Assembly (NCBI GenBank): GCA_008921705.1
Contig: VFFE01007622.1
Coordinates: forward strand, 66,130 to 130,129
DNA length: 64,000 bases
Origin: Burhinus oedicnemus
Lineage: Eukaryota > Chordata > Aves > Charadriiformes > Burhinidae
Reading direction: 5' to 3'
The notes under the pieces are model-generated. The model was not told where the DNA came from and searched no databases. It was given only the letters and a program-made list of their open reading frames with translations. Positions 12,186 to 23,267 of this stretch are shown here, piece after piece. A program made the position numbers and the translations under genes. Every line of letters begins with the position of its first letter. Within the stretch, counting starts at the first letter, position 1.

Positions 12186-12264
12186 GGGCTTGATTCAAAG
12201 CCCACCAAAGTCAAAGAAATATTCCACTGACTTCTGAAGCCAAACTCTGAGGCTGATCAAATGC
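12186..12264. mobile_element. Ancient palindromic amniote repeat (MITE-like remnant)
   Basis: Two arms face each other around a short centre. The left arm contains TTGATTCAAAGCCCACCAAAG. The right arm contains ACTGACTTCTGAAGCC and ends with CTGATCAAA, an imperfect reverse complement of the left arm. This is the layout of the old amniote repeats built around a 'gatccaaagcccattgaagt' motif, which are common in turtles and crocodilians and survive as relics in birds. No open frame is present. The exact family name is not certain. Confidence 0.5.
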
Positions 12265-15200
12265 CTTTTATTTCTAAACCCTCAGTTTCTGAACGGGCTT
12301 ACACATGTTGCTTTGGGTGGGTTGCTCTGCATCGCTGCTTTTTAAAGGCCTGCAATAGATAGGACAGAAAGGCAGTACCCCCCCGGTAAAATCATATAAT
12401 CATATAGCAAATTGACTAATATCTATTACATTCATCATCCAAAAGCTGAATGATTGAACCTGAGTATTTAATTGTAGGCAGTATTTAAATTGTAGGCATT
12501 TAAATACGAATCTAGACATGTAAACAGGGGTCCAGACTGGCACCAGTCTAAGCGATGGTTATTCAGGTAACTGGGACCAGATATTGCTGTTTGACGCCTG
12601 AGTTGCTGAGCAGCAAGTGCCTGCAGCGATGCGTGAGTGCTTCGCAGCTGCAAACAGGACTCCTGGCCAGCCGAAAATGGTACCTGACTCCTAGTTGCTG
12701 CACTAATTTCCATTGTTAGGCTGGGAAAAGTTAAATCTTTATTTGCTCTAATTCTCACCAAGAAAAGAATAAATGAGGGGGTTTTTAAGGTTTCTTAGGT
12801 CCCAAGTGGAACTCACTATACCTTTGGCTGGGAACGCTGGGAACACTCCTCCAAAAATTGTTTCTCAGACTTAAATGATGCAGTGCAGGATTTGCTCCAA
12901 TATAAATGTAAATGACAGTGGAGTTTGGTTCCTTAGCATTTTACACTATGACAGAGCCATCACCAGGAAATGAAAACAAAACCCCCCAAAATACTACCCT
13001 AGTTGTACTTGCCAAGGGTCCAGGTATGGACTTGCTTCTCTATTCGATAAGTTGTTCCTGAAAAAGTTTGAGTGATCCTAGCTAACACATCACAGGCACA
13101 AACTCTCTGATAAAAAAGGTTATTAGAGTGGTATTGATGTATTAATACTAGAAATATTGAAGTTATTAAGGTTGTTGACAGAGTTCAAGGGCTGGGTGAG
13201 GAAAGACAGTCTATAGTATTTTGAAAGCCAGGCTTCAGCTCTGGCTCACTAAACAAATTTTCCCCAAGTTAATTTTTAGGCTATGTTGTCCAAAGTTAAA
13301 GACAAAGACCCTCCAACTCTTACCACAATCCAATAGACCATTTATGAGGAGCTATAGAAGTTTTACTTTGGACAACTTAGCATCTTTTGACTCCATCCCA
13401 CCACTGCTGCACCAGAACTCACAGAATGTGAGGATTTTCTCGTCATCCTGTTTGCATCCTTATCTCTCAGTCAGTGCTGGTGTCTTGATTGAGGCACAGA
13501 TTCTAATCACTGTAGAGAAGATTACCCTACTCATAGTAATTTATGGATATTGGCTATACCATGTATACGTGTGACCAAATGAAAGAGGAGCCTGGGAGGC
13601 AGAGATGAAGCAATGGCTTAAGAACACAGTTAGGGAAATGGTTGTTACAAAATACTTATCAGGAAATTCAAAGGCAAGTTTAAACAAGTTTTGGGCAGCA
13701 GGTCCAAAAAATAAAAAAGGCAAAACCACTTTCTTTTTTACTTTGTAATATTCCTACTATCAAGTTATATCATGCTCTTCTTTTAAAGGATGCCTTGGAT
13801 CATTATACTCACATGGAGTCATTCACTTCCTGGAGAAATCCAGTAAGACATGCCAAAATGCACGAGCCAATGAAATGTTAAACTTGTCTAAGATTAAGAA
13901 AATAGTTTTAAGCACATTATATTTTGTATTTGAAGGATTGCACCCAAAGTACTCTGAGAAAGAATTATAAGTGAACCTATGATCAGAACCGTGGCATCCC
14001 TCATTTTCATTTTGCTAGGAAGCAATGGAAATATAGAGGACAAAAACTCTGGCACTTTGGGGTACGATTCCAAAGCTCACTGGGTTTGGTGGACTTTTGG
14101 GTAAGGTCCAGGCAAAACCTGTGAGCAATCAAACTTTACAAAGGACATCATGAGACACAGATAAAGACCACAAGATTCACTGTAGTCCCAGTGAGTCACT
14201 AGCGGTAACATTTTCACAAATTTCAGTTGAGGCTGAAAAAGGATTGTGGCTATGTTTAAATCAATAGACCTAGAAACACTTCCAAGATATTAACGCCCTT
14301 GAACATCCTAACTCCATTACGGAGAGAGATTTTTGCGTGCAACAGCCATCATACTCTGATTTCCACCAAAAAGAAACCCAGCCCAAAGATCAGTATCTTC
14401 TAGCCAAGTCCTTGATATGGAACATCCTACTGGGGAGGTACATAACCAAGTGAGTCAGAGGCAAGGTATCCGTCAACCGAAATTCCCTTTTCCAAGTAGG
14501 ACTGAGCATAATCATTTAAACAGATCAATATTGAACTATTCTCTGTTACTGTGATTTCTTCATTGCACTTGATGTGGTTTTATTTAAAGTGACTGCACGA
14601 GAAAATATTTTACAAAATTGCATGGAAATTTTCTGCAGGAATGGAAAACCTGAGAGTTCGTGCATGTGAAGGTAATGTTTTGAAAACCTCCCTTTCACAG
14701 AAAGTTTTAATTTCTCAGGGGAATCAGGACTTCCTACCCCTGTACTCAGTTTTAACACTGAATAAGGTACTGGAGAGACAGATAAGACACATTCAATTTA
14801 CAAAGGTAGACATGTGTTCCCTGAAAAGCGTTCGTCCATATTTCAACTCAAGGAACCTTGCACTGCCAGCAAAACGAGCAGCTAGCTGGGCACCTCCACT
14901 GCGTGACACAGACCTGCCTGGAGCTCTGCCAGCAGAAAAATGTTGGAGATGTTCCCAGTTGTGTGACTGGACTGAATTCCCACAACATTAAATAGGCACA
15001 TTTGCATGTACACTGCTTCTGGGACCAATATAAAAATGGAGAAGACAGGATTGAGCTGACGTGGAAGTTGGAAGGTGAACAGCAGCATTATGTGTAAGTG
15101 AATGCCTTATATCCTTTCACTATCTTTTATTATAGTTTCCTGATAACTAAAAACTTCTCTACAAAGAGTTCATTAAAAAAAGATCTCAGTCAAATGAGGT

Positions 15201-15779
15201 TAAAGATTTTCAGAGCTGCACCGCTAGGCTTATAGGTTTCTTCAATGACTTTGCAGTAGCTGGCAGTGTCCTGGCACAGTCAGAGGTCAATTCATGTCCT
15301 GGCTACCTCTCTCTTCATCAGGTACTGACCATTTGTGTAACACTGTGCATCTGTTGTCCAGCCTACTACTCATTTCCATGGCTGGTTTTGGTTTCATCCA
15401 GGAAAACGTCCGAAGACAAGACAAAGAGCAGAAGACTTTGTCGTTACTTGTATCATTAAAAATTACTTGAGAGGCTATTTGTATGCACAGTTCACCAAAG
15501 CTAGTTCTCTGCTTTTTCTTGGACATATTCCACAGGGGGAACTCCTCCCAGTGACAGTAGTGATCTCCACCTACCCCGAGGTGATTTGCACAGGGAATGC
15601 TTCCTGCAACGCTGCAGCCCCAACACTGTGACAAAGAAAAGAAGAGCCATGGGGCCAGGAACAAGGTAAACTTATCTTAGTGAGGTATAGATTATGTACA
15701 CCACTTTTGTGTTTCTAAAGAAATGGCAACAGGAAACATTTTGTCTAAATAAGAAGGGTGCACTTCCATATGAGGTTTG
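12265..15779. other. Single-copy DNA, no gene seen
   Basis: Open frames reach 125 codons (15287-15664, -) and 117 codons (13221-13574, +). They show no recognisable domain and no repeating motif. A second old repeat relic is at 14059-14113. Nothing else could be supported. Confidence 0.5.
14059..14113. mobile_element. Possible ancient palindromic amniote repeat relic
   Basis: ACGATTCCAAAGCTCACTG followed by GTGGACTTTTGGGTAAGGTCC shares the arm motif of the element at 12186-12264 (GATTC-AAAG-CCAC). The second arm is poorly preserved. It may belong to the same family, 1.8 kb away. Confidence 0.3.
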
Positions 15780-16064
15780 ATGGAGTGTAGCAATAGGATG
15801 AGGAGTCACAGTTTTAAAGTGAAAGAGGGTAGATTTAGATTAGATATTAGGAAGAAATTCTTTACTGTGAGGGTGGTGAGACACTGGAACAGGTTTCCCA
15901 GAGAGGTTGTGGCTGCCCCATCCCTGGAGGTGTTCAAGGCCAGGTCGGACAGGGTTTTGAGCAACCTGGTCTAGTGGAAGGTGTCCTTGGCCATAGCAGG
16001 GTTTTGGAACTAGGTGATATTTAAGGTCCCTTCCAACCTAAATCATTCCATGATTCTATCATTC
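15780..16064 (+). mobile_element. CR1 LINE 3' end
   Basis: A 5'-truncated CR1 of about 285 bp. It starts near GTGTAGCAATAGGATGAG (15785), covers the last part of ORF2 and the 3' untranslated region with GGTCCCTTCCAACCTAAATC (16025-16044), and ends with CATGATTCTATC. The sequence is close to the common avian CR1 consensus, so it is younger than the fragments at 3025 and 55485. Confidence 0.93.
15785..15974 (+). pseudogene. CR1 ORF2 C-terminal remnant, frame intact
   Basis: About 63 codons remain open to the natural stop at 15972-15974. They read through 'KEGRFRLDIRKKFFTV', 'RHWNRFPREVV' and 'LSNLV', the conserved C-terminal signature of CR1 ORF2. An upstream ATG at 15777 lies outside or at the edge of the element and is not a real start. 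With no reverse-transcriptase core, the fragment is inert. Confidence 0.85.
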
Positions 16065-16518
16065 TTATTCCCCTTGAAGCTTCCTACATTGCACTGCCAA
16101 CACGCAGGACCTAAGACATACCTAAACTACATCTACATTCACTTTAAGATTCCTCAGACCATTTGTAGCCTAGAAACTTCTGCCTACAAAAATAAAGTCG
16201 TGACCCCTACCTCTCCAGTGCAATGGTGCCACCTGAATGAGCTCCCTTTGCATAGGCAAACAGCGACACTGGCATAAACTGTGCTCTTTCCACTGCAGCT
16301 GGTTTCTCTCATGGGCTCTGATTTTGCAGTTGTTGGGAAAGCCCTGCCCTGTCAATAAAGCTGTGTCAATGCCCAGGGTGCCTTGCTGTAAGACCTGGTA
16401 TTCCCGTGCGAACAAAGTAATTCCATGGTCAGAGCAGGGACTACGATAATACTGTAGATTACCTATTAAGTATATTAGGTAGTCTCTTCAACTTCCCCAC
16501 AGATATTTATCTATACAA

Positions 16519-16555
16519 TATCAATATAAACATTAAAGTATCAATATAAACATTA
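16519..16555. repeat. Two-copy tandem duplication, 20-bp period
   Basis: TATCAATATAAACATTA occurs at 16519-16535 and again, identical, at 16539-16555, with a 3-nt spacer. This is a recent small tandem duplication in AT-rich DNA. Confidence 0.9.
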
Positions 16556-18304
16556 TCTCTTAATAACCTCAGTGTAAGTGAGAATCAGACCTATCCTCTT
16601 GTCCTACCTAACAAGTGACCTTAATAATGTCAGCACCCACAGCACAGTTGTCCTGTTTTTCTCTGAAGGTACGTGACTACCTGAATTTGTTGTTTCTTGC
16701 TTTCATTTATTCTATAAGGTATTTCTTTCCACAACATATTCTTTCACCTTAACCGTGTAAAGTCCAAAGCACTGTCAGCAGCAAGGGAGATGTTTCATCA
16801 AGTAGGTAGGAAGGAAGGAAAAGAAACGGATTTTGAATTAACATTAAAACATAAAAAATGAGTATTATTTCTTTTTTTCAGATTTATGAAAAGATGTATA
16901 CGTTCTGTATATCTGTAACTTCTCCTACAAAGTCACACGGCATTCCTTAAAATGTTCCTCACGTTTGGTACCTTTACTGTGTTTGAGAAAGTAAAGATAC
17001 TTCCTCAAAGTGGGATTGAACAGCATGTATCCACTCATAAGAGCATCACTCTGCTCCCTGTACCTTATCTGCCAAGCGTATTCTCAGAAAGTGAGTCTGA
17101 ATGAACTGGTTAAGCACATATTGAATGACAAGCTTAAAAGAACACTTAAAAAAAATGTGCATCCCAGCCAGCAGGGAATGTAAATGTTTCCAAGTGCTGG
17201 AGCCAGCAAAGCTGCTGAAATATGAGATAACATTTAGCAGAGGATCCTTACGTCAGGATCTCACTCTGAATGTGACTTTCATTATTGCTTGTTTTTTACA
17301 AAAGAGACGGGCACAAGGTCAGTGGAGTGACAGTGTCACAAAAAGAAAGTAGGTCTTGGCTCAAATGCTAGACTTGATGTTAAAAGCAGAGGAAAATCTA
17401 AAATTATCCAAAGAGGGCTACAGGTGGTGGCAGGGAGCATGGAATATGAAGCAGAAGGACCATTTTTAAATCCAGTCTTGTGCATGAAGAATGAAAAAAT
17501 AAAAGCCCCAAAGCAGCAGCTTCTGCATTAGATTCTCTGTCAAAAGCAAGCAAATGGACTTGAAATTTTTGACTATCATGTAAATATGTGCAGGATCTGC
17601 ACTCCGAAGTGTAACATCACCTGCTTGAACAGATTGCTACAGATACAGGCAAATCATATCACTGATGTATTGGGTCTAACACTCTGCCAGGAGGACAATT
17701 AAGAGTAATTTTGGAGAAAAAATACCTAAGGTTTATCTGAGAGACTGTTACCTACCTGCTAGGTAAGAGTCCTCTATGTATGCTTTTCTTCTGCTTCTGC
17801 CCTTACAGTTACCCTTGAACCTCTTGACCAAGGATGCACTGGGCACCCTGGTAGCACCCTAGAGTCATGACATCTTCTTAGATCCTTCCCTTCTGAAGCA
17901 AAGAGTGATAGATTTACATTTCCTTATGCGTTCAGAGCTCTATGTGGGACTAGCCCACCGCATCTGAATTCCTTTGCAGCTAGAGCTACTGGTGAAACAT
18001 CAAAAATCCTGCCCTATCACATCACTGGCAAAGCAAAAATGAGGTTGTATTTATGCCTATTTTCTTTTAGACTCTAAGCACAAATGTACAGTCTGGCACT
18101 GTATTATCTGACATACTAACCATTATGCAAAATTTATTCATTTTAGTCCTATGTTTTCCTAGCCTTACTCCGTGCTCCTTTCTTTGCATCCTATAACATG
18201 TTCACGATAGCTACTATCTCTTTTTTATATGTTCGCAAAGCAATTTGCACAAGAAAGCCTTGTTTATTATCTGGCTCTGCAGTTCTAGGATAATACAAAA
18301 CAAA

Positions 18305-18350
18305 AAAATAACCAATACTAATAATAATAGTAATGAAAATAACAATAGAA
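18305..18350. repeat. Imperfect (AAT)n-rich low-complexity DNA
   Basis: ACTAATAATAATAGTAATG and nearby AATAACAAT runs form an imperfect trinucleotide repeat that produces an Asn-rich translation. Confidence 0.6.
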
Positions 18351-21300
18351 TATTACCAATGGAAAAGAAGACATGGAAGAAAAACAAAGCATCCATCCTT
18401 GACTACACAAATACAAAATTAATGTGCAAATACATTCATAAAATAAAGCATGGAGTTCTGATTGCTCTTATTTCTGGAGCTGTATTATTCATTGTTTGCT
18501 GTGTTGTACTGAATTACATTGCAGTCTTGTGTGAATTCCCTGACAGCTGTATAAAAATGTTCATTTAACTTGCAAGTTTCATGAGTTTTAGCACAAGTAA
18601 TCATTTGTACTAGAACTGCTGTATTTGTTATACAACAGATTTTTTCTTCTTTTAAAAATTTTGATAATTTGAATAGAAATACAATAAAATGTAATACAGT
18701 TACACCATGTTTAATAAACAGTGAATAGAAGAAAATAATAGTTTGTCAAGCCATCCTTGACTGAAATAATTTGACAAACATTTAGGAATAACAATTAGAA
18801 TCAAGAGAAATCAGCTGAATTGCTGATTTCCAGACCCTAAAGGACCTAAATTCGCCAGGGTAAATTGTCAGACCCACAGTTTTATTGGGTCTGCCAGATC
18901 TCTCACAGCTTACCAGCTGAAGCTCTGCTTTATGAATAAGATCCAAAGCCACCCTTTCTACTCTTAAGCTAACCATCATTTTTATAAACTTAAATTGCAG
19001 CTTGTGTTACATATGGAAGGCTCCTACTTCACATGGATAGAAATGGAAATTTTTAAGCCATCAAGCACAGTGCCCTTTACCAACACGATGCTATTTCAGA
19101 AACACCTGTGCTAAACACCTGACCTACTGTGAAAATGCACAGTATTCAGCAGCCTTTAAAATTTTTCATTTGTTACCCACAGCGAAGAAGGGAGGAGGTG
19201 AAGTGGCTGCATACTAGACCGTAGGATAAAAAAAAAACCCCACACTGAGACAATGGATTTTAACTCCTAGAAAGACCTTTTGATAATCTGCCAGAAAGGC
19301 ACCCTGGGGCATCTTCACCTGTTGATCAATGTACGCTTTTTCCACACTGATATTTAATAACTTCCTAATGGGACTGGAAGGAAGTTCTAAATATAACCCC
19401 GCTGAAGTGTGCTGTGAAGAACTGGGACCCTCAGTTTCCATTACTTTCACACAGAAAACTAAGATGAACATTAAGATTTGCTCATTTAACAAAATCTGAG
19501 CCACCCCACCCCATACGGGGAGGGAGAGCATAGGAGTGGAAAGCCAAACGATGGGTCATTGACATGAAGGACACTACAATGCTATTGAGCACCTGAAGAT
19601 AAACAAGTAAACTATGAAGTGTTACTAGCAGAAATAACTTGGCTTTAAACTACACTGGATTACGCCATCAATTTGGAGGAAATAGTTGCTTTACAAAGAG
19701 AAAAAGAGACCAAAGAATCTCAGTTAACTGCTGGCACAGTAGGCTATAAAGTGACCCGCAGAGTCTCAGCAAGAGCATACTGGAATAAATGAACAGTGAA
19801 TCATTTTCATGAATGAAAAGTAAAAAGCCCTCTCAGTGAAGAGAAAAGAAGAAATATTGAAGAAAAAATGAAGAGGATCGTCAGATAACTCTCTTATCTG
19901 TAAGATTTTGGACAGAAAAGGAAACATGTTAAATTAAAATAAGAGCAAACATACATTTCAGATTCTCAAGAAATGCTTGAGTTCTGCATGGAAATGTATT
20001 TACATAAATATTCAAGCTGCAAACATCCGCGAGTACTCATGCGAATACGCTTGTTTGGAATCTCCATGCTAGAAAAAAGTTGTACAACTTGTGCTCCTGT
20101 CCAGGTGAAGTTACAGCTTCCTAATCAGATACCAGAAATTGTCCCAAATGGCTAATGCAATCAGTCCTGGAGCTTACAAAGAGACAAGATTCAGAAAAGC
20201 CTATTAGAAAGCCATGCCAAAGTCAGAAACTGATGTAAAACACGCTAAGTTTTGACAAAAAAGGTGGGTACCTACCACTAGCTATATTACAGAGAATGTT
20301 TTTGACACTTCCAGCAGGAATCCTCCTGCAAATATTTATTGACATAAGCATTCCCAGTGCTTTCTCTTTCTACCGACTAATAGGCAGCCATGTATGACCT
20401 CTGACTGCGAAAGAGCTTGATGTTCAATCCTTGACCCACAGAAGTCACTCAAGCTGCTTATCCTGCCGAAATGCTCATTGCCCTGCGCTGAGCAAAAGAT
20501 TTCATGTGGATCACTGAAGAGGAAGAAACAAGATCAAAAGGATGAGGCCAATTAAGAGATGCTGCGGTTCCTGGTGTAGAGAATAAGAAAATACTTTCTT
20601 TGTAAGTTTTAAATCGGACAAGATGTAACCAAGGAAGCTAGAAGGAACAACACTACAGAATATGACCAAAAGCTGGCTGGTTTAAGAATTGTTTGTTATA
20701 AGGCTAACAAGAAAAGCACAAATTTTACTGGTGGTGTGGAAGATGGGGAAGAAGAATTTAATTGGGCCATTAATGGAGGAGGAGTTAAAAAAATGACAGG
20801 GGAACAAATTATAATCTGTTGTAAACCACTGTTTTATTGCATTTTCCCAGTTGCCATCAACACAGATTCTGTCCTGGAGCTGGAAAAACTGCATTGGCTG
20901 GAAGACAGTGGAATGGCTGACAATGACAGAGGAGAGAAGGATCATGGGAGAAATAATTATTGAAGAATACAGTTTCATTTAATACTGTAAACTGAATTTA
21001 AGCAGGAAACACAGATTTCCAGGATGACAAAAGTACAATCCCAAAATGTAATAAAAAAATTGGAACACCGAGAAATGCCTTCATAGTGTGCAGCTTTTCC
21101 TCCAGAAATTTTTAAAGATAATTTGTCACTTTTTATAAATGTCAAGAAAACTTAGTTTTGTCTGCAAGATCTTCGAATTTATTGCCAAAACTGTCATGGA
21201 AACAGCACTAGCAGTTTGATCCAAAGGTCACCAAAGTCAGCAGGAAGAGCACCACTTTTTTTCACAAGGCTTTGGATGAAACAAAAATATGCCTGTACAT

Positions 21301-22120
21301 ATTTTAGTATAGCATAAATAAAATCCAACAGAGAATGATAAGAGAAAAGAGAAAGTAAAATAAGGAATGATTAGCCCTAAAATTAAAGTCACTGTGTACT
21401 TCCTCTCTACCATTACTACTGTTATTTTCAGAAGAGAAAGAAAGGCAAATTCCCTTTCAGTACAGCCTATTTAAGTACAGCAAAGATTACACTCTCTCAA
21501 CAGTCCTATGTCTCTCCTTTATTAAATAGTCCTGCTTTGAGCTACCTACTTCTGTGCTTCTCTTGGGATGCCCTAGAGCATATAATTGGATGCACTTCAT
21601 ATGGAGAAAAGAGCCTGTTAACCAGCAGCTGCAAGGGCAGATGCTTGTTCACTTGCAAAAATAAAGACAGAAAGTTTCCATCAGTCATTTGAAACTATCA
21701 ACATAACAGGCTGGATTAGCTTTCAGTGGCTTTGCTGCGCGTGTGGTCATATGCTTTTCCTCTTTCTAAAACCAGTACTCAGGCTTTCAAAAAAGAATTC
21801 GTTGCCCTTAAATAATGGTGTAAGAGTTAGTGAGAATCACAAAAGCCATCCTTGCCAGTTGGCAGTGCTTCCTTAGCAATATGTCACTGAAGTAATTGCA
21901 TCTCGGTACAGATTAGCACAATGCATCACCCAAATGAGAGCCTTTGATGATGTATTGATGAAGATGTGACTGTCCAAAAAGAAGACATGGATTCAAAATG
22001 CAGCCAGCTTTTTTTTTTTTACCTATGCAAAGGGGAAAAGGACTTCCAAAGAGGGAAGATATTAAACATGGCATATTGCATACGGCCTTTGACAGTGATA
22101 CAGGTGAGCTGAGTAAACTA

Positions 22121-22185
22121 GGGCAAAATCTTGACCCTGCTGAAAGACTGTTGCCCTCTGCAAAACTAAAACTGTTTATTTCATT
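22121..22185. mobile_element. Possible ancient amniote repeat relic
   Basis: GGGCAAAATCTTGACCCTGC followed by GTTGCCCTCTGCAAAACT resembles the old amniote repeat family with arms like 'gggcaaaatcctgacccc' and 'ggcaaaactcccattgactt'. Only one arm and part of the centre are readable. A second GGGCAAAATC at 22270 could come from the same family. Confidence 0.4.
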
Positions 22186-22344
22186 GCATCATGCATGAGT
22201 ACATGCGATCCTCATGTAAGTGAGCACTCTCACTTGCAGAAGTAACACTAGGCTAATAACGAACTTCAGGGCAAAATCTCTGGTAAAGGGTACTTATCTG
22301 CCTAAGGACTTCCAGATGACCACCACAGTTCTGCTAATGATCAG

Positions 22345-22393
22345 CTTTTTTCTTTTTTTTCTTCCTCCACCCTCCCACCCCCCCTGCTCCCCC
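22345..22393 (-). repeat. Polypyrimidine tract with G-quadruplex motif on the minus strand
   Basis: A T-rich then C-rich run ends at a CAG (22393-22396). On the plus strand the C-runs are C3 (22370-22372), C3 (22374-22376), C7 (22378-22384) and C5 (22389-22393), separated by 1, 1 and 4 bases. The minus strand therefore meets the G3+N1-7 four-run rule for a G-quadruplex and the plus strand could form an i-motif. The tract plus CAG also looks like a strong 3' splice acceptor on the plus strand, but no coding exon follows. Confidence 0.8.
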
Positions 22394-23249
22394 AGCTTCT
22401 CTGCCTTCTTTAACCCACAAGTCTTCTTTACACCCTAGATAAGTATAATATGGGATTAAACGTGTTTATAGGATGGATAGTACATTGATGCAAATAGGTA
22501 ACCTCCTACCAAGAGCACCTCTTCCCCCAGTGTGACAGACCCACAGCACTGCAGGGTCCAGGACCAACACCCAAGAGTTCAGACATGCCTCATCGGTGGG
22601 GCAGGGTCGCGACTTACACGTTGGCTAACCAGCTAGTTATCACAGGCTGAAAGGTAGCTGCGTTTATACCTACAAATCCCTGAAGCTAGGAAGCTGGGAG
22701 GATTAAAATAACAGCTAACGTGGCCCAGCTCTTAAACAACAAGAGATTCACTTGCTGTATTCGGGGAAAAAAAACCTGAGCACATGCAAACAATTTTAAA
22801 ACATAAAGGCGGGGGGTTATACTTAGAAATCATTTTTTTCCTAATTCTTTATGTTGAGGACTCCATTTCATCACGCTACATAAGGGGTTCAGATTTCGCA
22901 GCCAGAGCTTTTCCCCTTGCACACCAGAATGACACCAGCTTCTTTGCCTTTTGGCCTTTAGGCGCATGGGGAAAACAAACAGGATTTGGGCAACAGAGTG
23001 TGATATTTTCTTGAAATAACTTGTTCCCCTGGTGCTACGCAAAGCCGACGCAAGACTGCAGGCAACATAAGCAGCCACCAAGGGATAGCATAAAATCAAA
23101 GCAAGCGCAGCTTTAGTGTCTAACCTGCAAAATTCAACCAACGTAGCAAAATTGGTGCACTAGCCTTATGATTTCATACAGCATTCAAACAATTTTTAAG
23201 TCATTTGGAAAAGTAGGTATTTTAACAAAGTACTGTAGAACAAGAAGGC

Positions 23250-23267
23250 TTTTTTTTTTTTTTTTTT
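23250..23267. repeat. Poly(T) tract, T18
   Basis: Eighteen consecutive T. No recognisable retroposed sequence flanks it on either strand, so it is not clearly a retrotransposon tail. Confidence 0.9.

Larger units (their letters stand above)
16065..22120. other. Single-copy DNA, no gene seen
   Basis: Open frames are at most about 107 codons and look random. One at 18245-18568 (+) ends in a hydrophobic run (VLFIVCCVVL) but has low-complexity Asn/Lys-rich content from an AAT-rich repeat, so it is not credible. Simple repeats: GGAA-type at 16801-16820, AAT-rich at 18305-18350 and a 20-bp-period duplication at 16519-16555. No other repeat family was recognised. Confidence 0.5.

Noticed and set aside
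15287..15664. 125-codon open frame on the minus strand
   Set aside because: No domain or cysteine spacing pattern was recognised; it ends at no landmark and looks random.
18245..18568. Frame with a hydrophobic segment resembling a membrane protein
   Set aside because: Its first half is translated from an AAT-rich simple repeat, and one hydrophobic run is expected by chance.
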